Made by a program: the position numbers and the translations under genes. A DNA stretch of 64,000 bases from Chryseobacterium gleum (GTDB taxonomy: Bacteria > Bacteroidota > Bacteroidia > Flavobacteriales_D > Crocinitomicaceae): positions 34,957-98,956 of the forward strand of contig CAMDFN010000007.1 in NCBI GenBank assembly GCA_945897565.1, in the 5' to 3' direction. Shown in pieces: positions 38,577 through 47,234 of the stretch (its first letter is position 1; each line of letters opens with the position of its first letter). Below the pieces are notes generated by a model. It ran no database searches and was not told the origin of the DNA. It saw nothing but the letters and a program-made list of their open reading frames with translations.

Positions 38577-40046
38577 TTATTGGTGCTTAGCGATGATATG
38601 TTTAGCGACAACTTCGCCAGAAACAATAGAAGGAGGAACGCCAGGACCTGGTACCGTAAGCTGACCTGTATAGTAGAGGTTTTTTATTTTTTTATGTTGC
38701 ATGCGCGGCTTTAATATAGCCGTTTGAAGCAAGGTGTTGGCCAAGCCATATGCATTTCCTTTAAAGGCGTTGTAGTCGCTTTTGAAATCGGCAACACAAA
38801 AACTTCTTTTGTAAACGATGTGGTCTTTGATGTCGTTCCCGGTTAAATCCTTGAGCCTTTTGACTAAAATATCGAAGTATTTGTCGCGCGTGGCTTCGTC
38901 GTCTTTGAGGTCGGGGGCCAAGGGAATCAAAAAGAATAAGTTTTCTGATCCCTCGGGCGCAACAGATGGGTCTGTCATGGAAGGCGCACTCAGGTAAAAA
39001 AGAGGTTTTTCAGGCCAACTTGGATCTTTGTAGATGGTTTTACCGTGTTCTGTTAATGATTCATCAAAGAAGAGGTTGTGGTGCTCTAAATTGTTGAGTT
39101 TTTTATTGACACCCACATAAAACAAAAGGCTAGATGGTGCCATCGTGCGTTTGTCCCAGTAGGCATTGGAATAGTTGGCGTTTTCTTTGAGGAGTTGTTG
39201 GTCTGTATGGGCGTAATCTGCACCAGAAATAACGATGTCAGCAGCATGAAAAACTCCATTTACAATGGTCCCAGTTGCTTTGCCGTTTTCAAGCACAATG
39301 CGTTCCACATTGGCTGAGGTTTCTATCTTGACACCTTGTTCTTGGGCAATGCGTGCAAAGGCCTTGATGAATTCGTGCATACCGTTCATCGGGTACCAGG
39401 TACCAAGTTGGATATCGGCGTAGTTCATCAGAGAATAAAGCGCAGGTGTTTCGTTGGGCATGGCGCCTAAGAATAACACTGGAAACTCTAGCAATGATAG
39501 TATTTTAGGGTGCTTGAAATATTTGCGGATGAAGCTCGAAAAAGAGGAGAAAAGGTGCATCTTGAAGAGCCCACCGAGCACGCGGCTGTCAAAAAACTCG
39601 GTTAAACTAAGACTGGGTTTGTAGACGAGGTCTTCCATGCCTACTTTGTATTTGTAGGCGGCATCTTTTAAAAAGGCTTGAAGTTGTAGGGCGCTTCCGG
39701 GCTCTAAAGATTCAAACCACTCTTCGAGTTGCGGCATCTGAGCCGGTACGTTGGTATAGCTGTGATCTGGCCAATAAACGCGGTACGATGGGTCTAGGCG
39801 CTTGAGTTCATAGAAATCAGCGGTGGTGTAGCCAAATTGCTGATAAAATTTTTCGAAGACATCTGGCATCCAGTACCATGAGGGGCCCATGTCAAAAACA
39901 AAACCTTGTGTTTCAAACTGACGCGCTCTTCCACCGATGGTTGGGTTTTTTTCAAAAATTTGAACGTCATAGCCTGCTTTTGCAAGAAATGAAGCTGCGG
40001 AGAGGCTCGAAATACCCGAGCCAATTACGTGAACTTTTTTTGTCAT
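38577..40046 (-). CDS. crtI: Phytoene desaturase
   Basis: VIGSGISSLSAASFLAKAGYDVQIFEKNPTIGGRA; C-terminal NLYYTGQLTVPGPGVPPSIVSGEVVA. Confidence 0.94.
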   Translation of the reverse strand: MTKKVHVIGSGISSLSAASFLAKAGYDVQIFEKNPTIGGRARQFETQGFVFDMGPSWYWMPDVFEKFYQQFGYTTADFYELKRLDPSYRVYWPDHSYTNVPAQMPQLEEWFESLEPGSALQLQAFLKDAAYKYKVGMEDLVYKPSLSLTEFFDSRVLGGLFKMHLFSSFSSFIRKYFKHPKILSLLEFPVLFLGAMPNETPALYSLMNYADIQLGTWYPMNGMHEFIKAFARIAQEQGVKIETSANVERIVLENGKATGTIVNGVFHAADIVISGADYAHTDQQLLKENANYSNAYWDKRTMAPSSLLFYVGVNKKLNNLEHHNLFFDESLTEHGKTIYKDPSWPEKPLFYLSAPSMTDPSVAPEGSENLFFLIPLAPDLKDDEATRDKYFDILVKRLKDLTGNDIKDHIVYKRSFCVADFKSDYNAFKGNAYGLANTLLQTAILKPRMQHKKIKNLYYTGQLTVPGPGVPPSIVSGEVVAKHIIAKHQ

Positions 40047-40049
40047 AAA

Positions 40050-40562
40050 TTAATTTGCTGAAAAAGCGAATTCCGGTAAAGCTTCCATCAGCTTTTTTCT
40101 GGCGATGAAAATCCGGCTTTTCACTGTTCCGATTGGAATACCGAGTTTGTCTGCGATTTCTTTGTATTTGAACCCTTCAAAATGCATTTCAAAAGGGGTC
40201 TGATACTCTTCTCCTAATAAGTTAATTTGTCTGTTGATGTCTTTGACACCAATTTTCTCAATTGCGCTGTCTTCATGGCTATGGATGTTCCCGACCAAGA
40301 AAACTTCTTTACTGTGGTCAAAGATGGCACCCGATTTTACTTTTCTACGGTATTGATTAATGAACAAGTTACGCATAATTGTGAAAACCCAAGCCTTAAA
40401 ATTGGTTTGTGGGGTGTAATAACTGCGGTACGTAATTGCTTTTAGCATGGTCTCTTGGGTCAAATCCCTTGCATCTTCTCGGTTTCGAGTAAAAGACAAG
40501 GCAAATGATTGTAGGTTATTTTCTAGACCGATTAATGCTTCATTGAATTCGATTGTCGACAT
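40050..40562 (-). CDS. ECF-type RNA polymerase sigma factor
   Basis: NREDARDLTQETMLKA, FKAWVFTIMRNLFINQYRR, FKYKEIADKLGIPIGTVKSRIFIARKKL. Confidence 0.93.
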   Translation of the reverse strand: MSTIEFNEALIGLENNLQSFALSFTRNREDARDLTQETMLKAITYRSYYTPQTNFKAWVFTIMRNLFINQYRRKVKSGAIFDHSKEVFLVGNIHSHEDSAIEKIGVKDINRQINLLGEEYQTPFEMHFEGFKYKEIADKLGIPIGTVKSRIFIARKKLMEALPEFAFSAN

Positions 40563-40573
40563 GGCTTTTAATT

Positions 40574-40640
40574 TTGTTTAACAATTGCGAGATAAAGTTA
40601 AACATAAATTGTTTAACAAAACAAGAAAAAGTTTAAACAA
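40574..40640. promoter_or_regulatory. Cluster of four TGTTTAAC-like boxes upstream of the sigma/crt block
   Basis: TTGTTTAACAA (40574-40584), GTTAAACA (40597-40604), TTGTTTAACAA (40609-40619), GTTTAAACA (40631-40639). Confidence 0.55.
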
Positions 40641-40680
40641 AACAATAAATTTTTTACATTATTCTTGTGGAAAAAAGCTA

Positions 40681-41613
40681 TTATAAGTTCTCCAGCATCA
40701 CTTTCACCATGGCTTTGGTATCAAATTGTGCCTTCCAACCCCAATCTTTGTGGGCCTGGCTGTCGTTGATAGAATTGGGCCAGCTGTCTGCAATGGCTTG
40801 GCGGAAATCTGGAGCGTAGTCTATGGTAAAACTTGGCTGCAGCGCTTGGATTTCTTGGGCGAGCTCGGCAGGTGTAAAGCTACATCCAGCCAAATTATAG
40901 GCCGATCTGATCTTGATCTGTTCAGCTGGAGCTTCCATCAGTTCAATTGTGGCGCGAATGGCGTCGTCAATGAACATCATTGGCAGCATGGTGTCTTCAC
41001 TTAAAAAGCAGGTGAATTTGCCTTCCGCTTTTGCTTTGTAAAAAATATCGACAGCGTAGTCGGTGGTGCCGCCGCCCGGCAAGCTTTTGTAAGAGATAAG
41101 GCCAGGGTAGCGGATGCTGCGTACGTCTACGCCAAATTTGTTGTGGTAGTATTCGCACCAACGCTCGCCTGCTTGTTTAGAGATGCCGTAAACGGTGGTG
41201 GGTTCCATAATGGTATGCTGCGGCGTTTGGTCAGCAGGTGTAGTGGGGCCAAAAACGGCAATTGAACTGGGCCAAAATATTTTTTGCAGCTGCCCTTCTT
41301 TGGCGAGGTCAAGGATGGTAAACAAACCTTCCATGTTGAGTTTCCAAGCAAAGTCTGGGTTTTTTTCGGCAGTTGCAGAAAGTAGTGCTGCTAGTAAATA
41401 AACTTCTTTGATATCTTGTTCTATAATGTAGGTGCGAACACTTGCTTTGTCGAGGGCGTCGAGTTGGATATAGGGTCCGTTGTTGAGGATAACAGGGCAC
41501 TCATCTCGGAGGTCGGCAGCAACAACTGCTATGTTTCCAAATTTAGCACGGAGTGCTAAAACGAGTTCGGTTCCAATTTGGCCGCATGAACCGAGTACCA
41601 ATATTTTTGACAT
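40681..41613 (-). CDS. NAD-dependent epimerase/dehydratase, probable SDR-type L-threonine 3-dehydrogenase
   Basis: VLGSCGQIGTELV, WPSSIAVFGP, TVYGISKQAGE, RSIRYPGLISYKSLPGGGTTDYAVDIF. Confidence 0.86.
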   Translation of the reverse strand: MSKILVLGSCGQIGTELVLALRAKFGNIAVVAADLRDECPVILNNGPYIQLDALDKASVRTYIIEQDIKEVYLLAALLSATAEKNPDFAWKLNMEGLFTILDLAKEGQLQKIFWPSSIAVFGPTTPADQTPQHTIMEPTTVYGISKQAGERWCEYYHNKFGVDVRSIRYPGLISYKSLPGGGTTDYAVDIFYKAKAEGKFTCFLSEDTMLPMMFIDDAIRATIELMEAPAEQIKIRSAYNLAGCSFTPAELAQEIQALQPSFTIDYAPDFRQAIADSWPNSINDSQAHKDWGWKAQFDTKAMVKVMLENL

Positions 41614-41684
41614 AATGTTGCTTTAATATAAGGACAAAAGTACGAAAACTGACCAAAATCATTTCTTGGATTCGCGTATTGGTT

Positions 41685-41692
41685 TAGTTTTG
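41685..41692 (+). promoter_or_regulatory. Candidate -7 box TAGTTTTG upstream of hmgA
   Basis: Matches TAnnTTTG about 20 nt before the ATG; TTG at 41666-41668. Confidence 0.45.
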
Positions 41693-41712
41693 CGGTAACA
41701 AAACTTTGTAAT

Positions 41713-42870
41713 ATGTCTTTTTACCACAAGCTCGGACAAATTCCGCACAAACGACACACCGTTTTTCGCCAGCCAGACGGCGCAATATACCACGAACAAC
41801 TCTTTGGTACCATTGGCTTTGACGGCATGTCTTCCTTGTTATACCATATCCAGCCACCAACGGTTGTCAAGTCTATCGGTGCTCAAACCAATATTGCGCC
41901 CGAAATTGGCATTCAAAAAAACATGATGATGCGCAGTTTCAGAGGTTTTGACCTCAAACCAGCTGCCGATTATGTAGAGAGCAGGGTTCCGGTATTGGTC
42001 AATTCAGATGTCTATCTCGAGCTTGCCGCGCCTTCCCAAAGCATGAAGGATTATTTCTATAAAAATGCCGACGCCGACGAAATTATATTTATCCACAAAG
42101 GTGCTGGCAAGTTGCGCACCCAAATGGGCAACATCGATTTTGCCTACGGCGACTACCTCGTCATTCCACGTGGCATGATTTACCAATTGGAATTCAATGA
42201 TGAAAACAACCGTTTATTCATCATCCAATCTTTTCATCCGGTCTATACACCCAAGCGCTACCGCAATTGGTTTGGTCAGCTTTTAGAGCACTCTCCATAT
42301 TGCGAGCGCGATATCCGCCCACCGCACGAACTCGAAACGCACAACGAAGAAGGCGATTTTCTGATCCGCATCAAAAAACAAGATGTCTTATACGACTACA
42401 CTTATGCGCATCACCCGTTCAATGTAGTAGGTTGGGATGGCTATAATTATCCGTATGCTTTTTCTATCCACGATTTTGAACCCATCACAGGCCGCGTGCA
42501 CCAACCGCCACCGGTTCACCAAACTTTCGAAACCGCTGCCTTTGCGGTGTGTTCGTTTGTACCGCGCTTATACGACTACCATCCAGACGCCATTCCATCG
42601 CCTTACAACCACTCCAACATCGATTCAGATGAGGTGTTATATTATGTAGACGGTGATTTCATGAGCCGCAACCATATCGAAAAAGGCCAAATTACCTTGC
42701 ATCCGGCAGGCATTCCACACGGCCCACACCCCGGTGCCTATGAACGCAGTATCGGAAAGACAGCAACCGAAGAATTGGCCGTTATGGTCGATACCTTCAA
42801 GCCGCTCTCGCTCACCAAGCGCGCTTTGGAGATGGAATTGCCAGACTACATGTTCTCTTGGCAGCACTAA
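41713..42870 (+). CDS. hmgA: Homogentisate 1,2-dioxygenase
   Basis: HRQPDGAIYHEQLFGTIGF-like start; NVVGWDGYNYPYAFSIHDFEPITGRVHQPPPVHQTFE; DEVLYYVDGDFMSR. Confidence 0.93.
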   Translation: MSFYHKLGQIPHKRHTVFRQPDGAIYHEQLFGTIGFDGMSSLLYHIQPPTVVKSIGAQTNIAPEIGIQKNMMMRSFRGFDLKPAADYVESRVPVLVNSDVYLELAAPSQSMKDYFYKNADADEIIFIHKGAGKLRTQMGNIDFAYGDYLVIPRGMIYQLEFNDENNRLFIIQSFHPVYTPKRYRNWFGQLLEHSPYCERDIRPPHELETHNEEGDFLIRIKKQDVLYDYTYAHHPFNVVGWDGYNYPYAFSIHDFEPITGRVHQPPPVHQTFETAAFAVCSFVPRLYDYHPDAIPSPYNHSNIDSDEVLYYVDGDFMSRNHIEKGQITLHPAGIPHGPHPGAYERSIGKTATEELAVMVDTFKPLSLTKRALEMELPDYMFSWQH

Positions 42871-42885
42871 CTCGCTTTTAATCCC

Positions 42886-42893
42886 TAATTTTG
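42886..42893 (+). promoter_or_regulatory. Candidate -7 box TAATTTTG upstream of hppD
   Basis: Matches TAnnTTTG. Confidence 0.35.
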
Positions 42894-42909
42894 ACTTAAA
42901 TTCAATAAA

Positions 42910-44070
42910 ATGGCTGAGATCAAAAACCTACAAGATATCCAAAACTACGACTACAGTCTGGAGAAAATATTCCACGATGCCGAAGATTTCCTTCCACTTT
43001 TAGGTACAGATTACGTCGAGCTTTATGTCGGCAATGCCAAACAAAGCGCACATTATTACAAAACAGCATTTGGTTTCCAATCGGAAGCTTATGCAGGGCT
43101 CGAGACCGGCGTCAAAGACCGCGTTTCTTATGTGCTCAAACAAGATAAAATCCGTTTGGTCCTCACAACGCCTTTAACAGAAGGTGGCGAGCTCAATGCA
43201 CACATCAATAAACATGGCGACGGCGTAAAAGTGGTTGCCCTCTGGGTAGAAGATGCCACTAAAGCATTTGAAGAAACCACCAAACGAGGCGCGAAGCCTT
43301 ACATGGAGCCCACCCGAGAAGAAGACCAAAATGGTTGGGTAGTGCGCTCAGGTATCTACACCTACGGCGAAACCGTCCATATTTTTGTGGAGCGCAAAAA
43401 CTACAACGGCATTTTCTTGCCGGGCTACAAAAAATGGGAATCGCATTACAACCCTGCTGATGTGGGCCTTAAATTCATCGACCACATGGTGGGCAATGTA
43501 GGCTGGAATGAAATGAACGACTGGGTTGAGTTCTACGGAAAAGTCATGGGTTTTGCCCAAATTGTTTCTTTCGATGACAACGACATCTCCACAGACTACA
43601 CCGCTTTAATGTCTAAAGTGATGTCCAACGGCAATGGCCGCATCAAATTTCCAATCAACGAGCCGGCAGAAGGCAAGAAGAAATCTCAAATCGAAGAATA
43701 CATCGACTTTTACAATGGCCCGGGTGTGCAGCACATCGCTGTTGCCACTAACAATATCGTAGAAACCGTATCTGCCATGCGTGACCGCGGTGTTGAGTTT
43801 TTGTATGTACCAGAAACCTATTACGAAGATTTATTAGAGCGCGTGGGTCAGATTGACGAAGACATCGAACTTCTGAAGTCTCATGGTATTCTCATTGACC
43901 GCGACGAAGAAGGATATTTGCTGCAGTTATTCACCAAACCGGTTGTGGATCGCCCAACTTTGTTCTTTGAAATCATTCAAAGAAAAGGTGCACAATCTTT
44001 CGGTAAGGGTAATTTCAAGGCATTATTTGAAGCCATTGAGCGCGAGCAAGAAAACCGCGGCACCCTTTAA
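42910..44070 (+). CDS. hppD: 4-hydroxyphenylpyruvate dioxygenase
   Basis: GVQHIAVATNNIVETV, FLYVPETYYEDL, GYLLQLFTKPVVDRPTLFFEIIQRKG. Confidence 0.95.
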   Translation: MAEIKNLQDIQNYDYSLEKIFHDAEDFLPLLGTDYVELYVGNAKQSAHYYKTAFGFQSEAYAGLETGVKDRVSYVLKQDKIRLVLTTPLTEGGELNAHINKHGDGVKVVALWVEDATKAFEETTKRGAKPYMEPTREEDQNGWVVRSGIYTYGETVHIFVERKNYNGIFLPGYKKWESHYNPADVGLKFIDHMVGNVGWNEMNDWVEFYGKVMGFAQIVSFDDNDISTDYTALMSKVMSNGNGRIKFPINEPAEGKKKSQIEEYIDFYNGPGVQHIAVATNNIVETVSAMRDRGVEFLYVPETYYEDLLERVGQIDEDIELLKSHGILIDRDEEGYLLQLFTKPVVDRPTLFFEIIQRKGAQSFGKGNFKALFEAIEREQENRGTL

Positions 44071-44717
44071 TTCAACTGTTCGAGGATTGCTTCGAATTCT
44101 TGATAAATTCCATTTTGTTTGTCGTCGTTGTAGGCCTTTTGGATGGCCTCTACTAGCATAGCAATTTCAGTAATGCCTTGCGCTTTTAAGCGATTCATCA
44201 CTTCTTGTATAACCGCTGGGCGCGGCCCCCAAGTAAAAACTTCCGCTCCTTTTGCATCTATGCAAATCAATTTAGGAATGGCGCGGCCACCATTTGTGAG
44301 GTAGGCGTCCATGATTTCTAGTTGCTCGTCGCGTAAAATATAAAACGTTTGAATATCGCCTACAGCTAAAGCTAATTTTTCAAGCACCGGCACACACTGC
44401 GCAGCATCACCACACCAAGGCTCGGTAATCACCACCCAAGTCCAATGCTTGGCCTTTGTATGAAGCAATTGTTTCAACAATACAGGAACTTCAGCCGTTT
44501 TATTGAGCCGTTTCATTCGCTGTAAATTGAGTTTAGTATAGTGTACATATGGCGCGCTTTGGTTGGGCCCACTGGTGCGTTCTTCGGCAACAAGTTGTTC
44601 TGAAAGTTGCATGTAACCATGGTAGGACATAGCTTGCGCCAATAATTCGCTTGTAAAGAGGTCTTGTGCTTGCACGTAAGCTAGGGTGTTGAAGTATTTA
44701 ACTGCAAAACTACACAT
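44067..44717 (-). CDS. Thioredoxin-family protein with WCGDAAQC active-site segment
   Basis: TWVVITEPWCGDAAQCVPVLEKLAL, GGRAIPKLICID. Confidence 0.83.
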   Translation of the reverse strand: MCSFAVKYFNTLAYVQAQDLFTSELLAQAMSYHGYMQLSEQLVAEERTSGPNQSAPYVHYTKLNLQRMKRLNKTAEVPVLLKQLLHTKAKHWTWVVITEPWCGDAAQCVPVLEKLALAVGDIQTFYILRDEQLEIMDAYLTNGGRAIPKLICIDAKGAEVFTWGPRPAVIQEVMNRLKAQGITEIAMLVEAIQKAYNDDKQNGIYQEFEAILEQLN

Positions 44718-44767
44718 AGAATTATTGCCATTTTACAAAACCACAATTTAATATCAAGAAGATTTTG

Positions 44768-44775
44768 TATATTTG
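44768..44775 (+). promoter_or_regulatory. Candidate -7 box TATATTTG upstream of tRNA-His
   Basis: TAnnTTTG, 13 nt before the mature tRNA 5' end. Confidence 0.55.
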
Positions 44776-44788
44776 TACCCACCAAAAT

Positions 44789-44866
44789 GGAGGTTGTAGC
44801 TCAGTTGGTTAGAGCGTCGGATTGTGATTCCGAAGGTCGCGGGTTCGAGACCCGTCTTCCTCCCCA
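44789..44866 (+). tRNA. tRNA-His(GTG), CCA encoded, with G-1
   Basis: Cloverleaf: D-stem GCTC/GAGC, anticodon loop TTGTGAT, T-arm GCGGG-TTCGAGA-CCCGT, 3' C73-CCA. Confidence 0.93.
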
Positions 44867-44869
44867 GTT

Positions 44870-44898
44870 AAAAAGCCAGTAATTTCACTGGCTTTTTT
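44870..44898. terminator. Intrinsic terminator after tRNA-His (bidirectional)
   Basis: AAAAAGCCAGT-AATTTC-ACTGGCTTTTTT. Confidence 0.88.
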
Positions 44899-44902
44899 GT
44901 TT

Positions 44903-45715
44903 TTATAATTTTTCGAGTGTCTTTTTACACAACGCACTCAATTGCACGGGCATTTGTTGTTTATCCCAAGGGTGCGTAGCCCCAAAAACATGATCAGCAC
45001 CTTCGATTTCTATGACTTGCGTCCCAGACACTTCTGCCAATTCATAGGCCTCCGATAACGGCACCGAAGCGTCTTGGTCTCCATGGAAAATGCAGAGATT
45101 TTCACCTATCAATTTTGCAGCATTAAGGATATCCAATTTTTCTCGATTGGCCAAGAAATCGGTATACAACCCATATTGTTGAGGTAAATTTTGCTTGGTT
45201 CGGCTATTTTTGACAAATCTCGTCCCAAACTTTTCCCATTCAAGCAGTTCTGCCCCAGAAGGGAAGCGCCTCCCGATGTCGCAAATACCTGCCCAAGTGC
45301 AGACTTTGCCAAGAGCAGACTGAAAGTTCCAGTGTTGGCTTGCTAAAATAGCAGTTCCTCCCCCTCGAGAATGACCGATCAAATGAATGTGTTCCCAAGT
45401 TTGGTGTTTTGCTTCTAAATGACCAATTAGGCCCAAAGTATCTGCTACTTCAATAGAGTAGGTGTTCAGACCAAAAGCAACTAGATCTGTAAACGCGGTT
45501 GGTTCGTCTATTGTGGTGCCGTTGTGGCTGAGGTTGAAGCGGCAAAAGTCGTAACCGGCTCGACTATAAAAATCGCGTACTAAATGCCATGCGCCCCAAT
45601 CCATGAATCCCATAAATCCGTGCACAAATACAATTAATTCTTTGGCATTGTGTGTTGGTGTGAACTCATAACGTGCTTCTCGTTTTTGAGCACCTATGTA
45701 TGTGTTTTGCTCCAT
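44903..45715 (-). CDS. Alpha/beta hydrolase
   Basis: IVFVHGFMGFMDWG, LIGHSRGGGTAIL (GxSxG), HGDQDASVPLSEA; start trimmed to MEQNTYIG. Confidence 0.88.
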   Translation of the reverse strand: MEQNTYIGAQKREARYEFTPTHNAKELIVFVHGFMGFMDWGAWHLVRDFYSRAGYDFCRFNLSHNGTTIDEPTAFTDLVAFGLNTYSIEVADTLGLIGHLEAKHQTWEHIHLIGHSRGGGTAILASQHWNFQSALGKVCTWAGICDIGRRFPSGAELLEWEKFGTRFVKNSRTKQNLPQQYGLYTDFLANREKLDILNAAKLIGENLCIFHGDQDASVPLSEAYELAEVSGTQVIEIEGADHVFGATHPWDKQQMPVQLSALCKKTLEKL

Positions 45716-45731
45716 TGCTTTTACTTGTTCA

Positions 45732-46100
45732 TTAACATGAACCTTGAACAATATAGACAAGGTCAGCGCTGATCCGAAGGTAACCAAAATCGTAACAAAA
45801 GATATACTGTTGCCCCGTTTTGGCTTGTTTAGTGTGCGTGTGGTAGTCAAAAAGATAACCTTTAGCGCGCAAATCAATTTCTAAAACCCGCCTGCGTTTC
45901 TCGACAAGCAGGTAATGCGCCAAAATTTGCTGGTTCTGAACCAAAATCCGATTGATCTGACGCTGCAGCGCTAATTTTTGGGCATAATTGCGGTTGTTGT
46001 ATTGGTTCCTGCATTGATCCGAGCAAAATTTTTGATCGCTGCGTCCTTTGAGCAGCACCGCACATTCCCGACAGTAACGTTTAGAGAGGTAAAAATCCAT
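45732..46100 (-). CDS. Zinc-ribbon protein of unknown function
   Basis: YCRECAVLLKGRSDQKFCSDQCRNQYNNRN four-Cys motif; YIFCYDFGYLRI tail. Confidence 0.72.
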   Translation of the reverse strand: MDFYLSKRYCRECAVLLKGRSDQKFCSDQCRNQYNNRNYAQKLALQRQINRILVQNQQILAHYLLVEKRRRVLEIDLRAKGYLFDYHTHTKQAKTGQQYIFCYDFGYLRISADLVYIVQGSC

Positions 46101-46313
46101 ATGAACCAAACGCAGTTTGAAGGGTTAAGTATATACAGAGCAGTATCAAAGGGTTGAAATTTCTTCCATGACCCAAAAAAATCTTCATTCAACTCCGTAA
46201 AATATGCAGTAAAAGAGTGCATTGGCTCAAAACTTTGTAACGCAGGAAAAAAAAATACGTTGAAGGCGAACCTTTCTGCATTTTATCAGTACAAGGGAAG
46301 GCAATTAGAAAAT

Positions 46314-47183
46314 ATGAGGCAGTTAAAAATCGCAAAACAGGTCACCAACAGAGAGACCGCATCTTTAGACAAGTACTTACAAGAAATTGGTCGGGTCGAC
46401 CTAATCACCGCTGATGAAGAGGTAGAGCTCGCCCGCAAGATCAAAGCCGGAGACCGCTTGGCACTCGAGCGCCTTACCAAAGCCAACTTGCGCTTTGTGG
46501 TTTCTGTAGCCAAACAGTATCAAAACCAAGGTTTGGCTTTGCCAGACCTCATCAACGAAGGTAACTTAGGTTTGATCAAAGCGGCAGAACGCTTCGATGA
46601 AACCCGTGGTTTCAAATTCATTTCGTATGCCGTTTGGTGGATCCGTCAATCTATTCTTCAGGCTTTGGCCGAACAAGCGCGCATTGTGCGTTTGCCTTTG
46701 AACAAAATTGGCAACATCAACAAAATCAACCGTGCGTATTCAGAACTCGAACAAAAATTTGAGCGTCCGCCATCAGCAGACGAACTCGCCGAGTTCTTGA
46801 ACGTCACGCCAGAAGAGGTAAAGCAAACACTTTCTCAAAATGGCCGTCACATCTCTATGGATGCGCCTTTAATTGAAGGCGATGACTCCACTTCTACAAT
46901 GTACGATGTCATGCAGGGCGACTCCCTGCCTGGCCCAGAAGCAAGCCTCACTTTAGAGTCTTTGCGCTCAGACATCCGCCGCTCCCTCACGAGCCTAACG
47001 CCGCGCGAAAGCGAAGTCATTAGCATGTTCTACGGCTTAGATGGCAAAGCACCGCTATCCTTAGAAGAAATCGGCGACAAATTCGAACTCACCCGTGAGC
47101 GCGTCCGCCAAATCAAAGAGAAGGCCATCCGCCGCCTCAAACACACCAACAAAAATAAAGTGCTGAAAAGCTACTTAGGATAA
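46314..47183 (+). CDS. rpoD: Primary RNA polymerase sigma factor RpoD (short Bacteroidetes type)
   Basis: [82 protein letters not shown]. Confidence 0.95.
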   Translation: MRQLKIAKQVTNRETASLDKYLQEIGRVDLITADEEVELARKIKAGDRLALERLTKANLRFVVSVAKQYQNQGLALPDLINEGNLGLIKAAERFDETRGFKFISYAVWWIRQSILQALAEQARIVRLPLNKIGNINKINRAYSELEQKFERPPSADELAEFLNVTPEEVKQTLSQNGRHISMDAPLIEGDDSTSTMYDVMQGDSLPGPEASLTLESLRSDIRRSLTSLTPRESEVISMFYGLDGKAPLSLEEIGDKFELTRERVRQIKEKAIRRLKHTNKNKVLKSYLG

Positions 47184-47185
47184 AT

Positions 47186-47216
47186 AAAAAAAGGAACCGA
47201 GAGGTTCCTTTTTTTA
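47186..47216. terminator. Bidirectional terminator downstream of rpoD
   Basis: AAAAAAAGGAACC-GAGA-GGTTCCTTTTTTT. Confidence 0.9.
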
Positions 47217-47234
47217 TGTCTAAAAATACCGTTG

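Noticed and set aside
46228-46240. CAAAACTTTGTAA shared with the region just upstream of hmgA (41699-41711)
   Set aside because: A 13-mer match in AT-rich DNA; the hmgA copy is too close to the ATG to be its promoter, so a shared regulatory role is not supported
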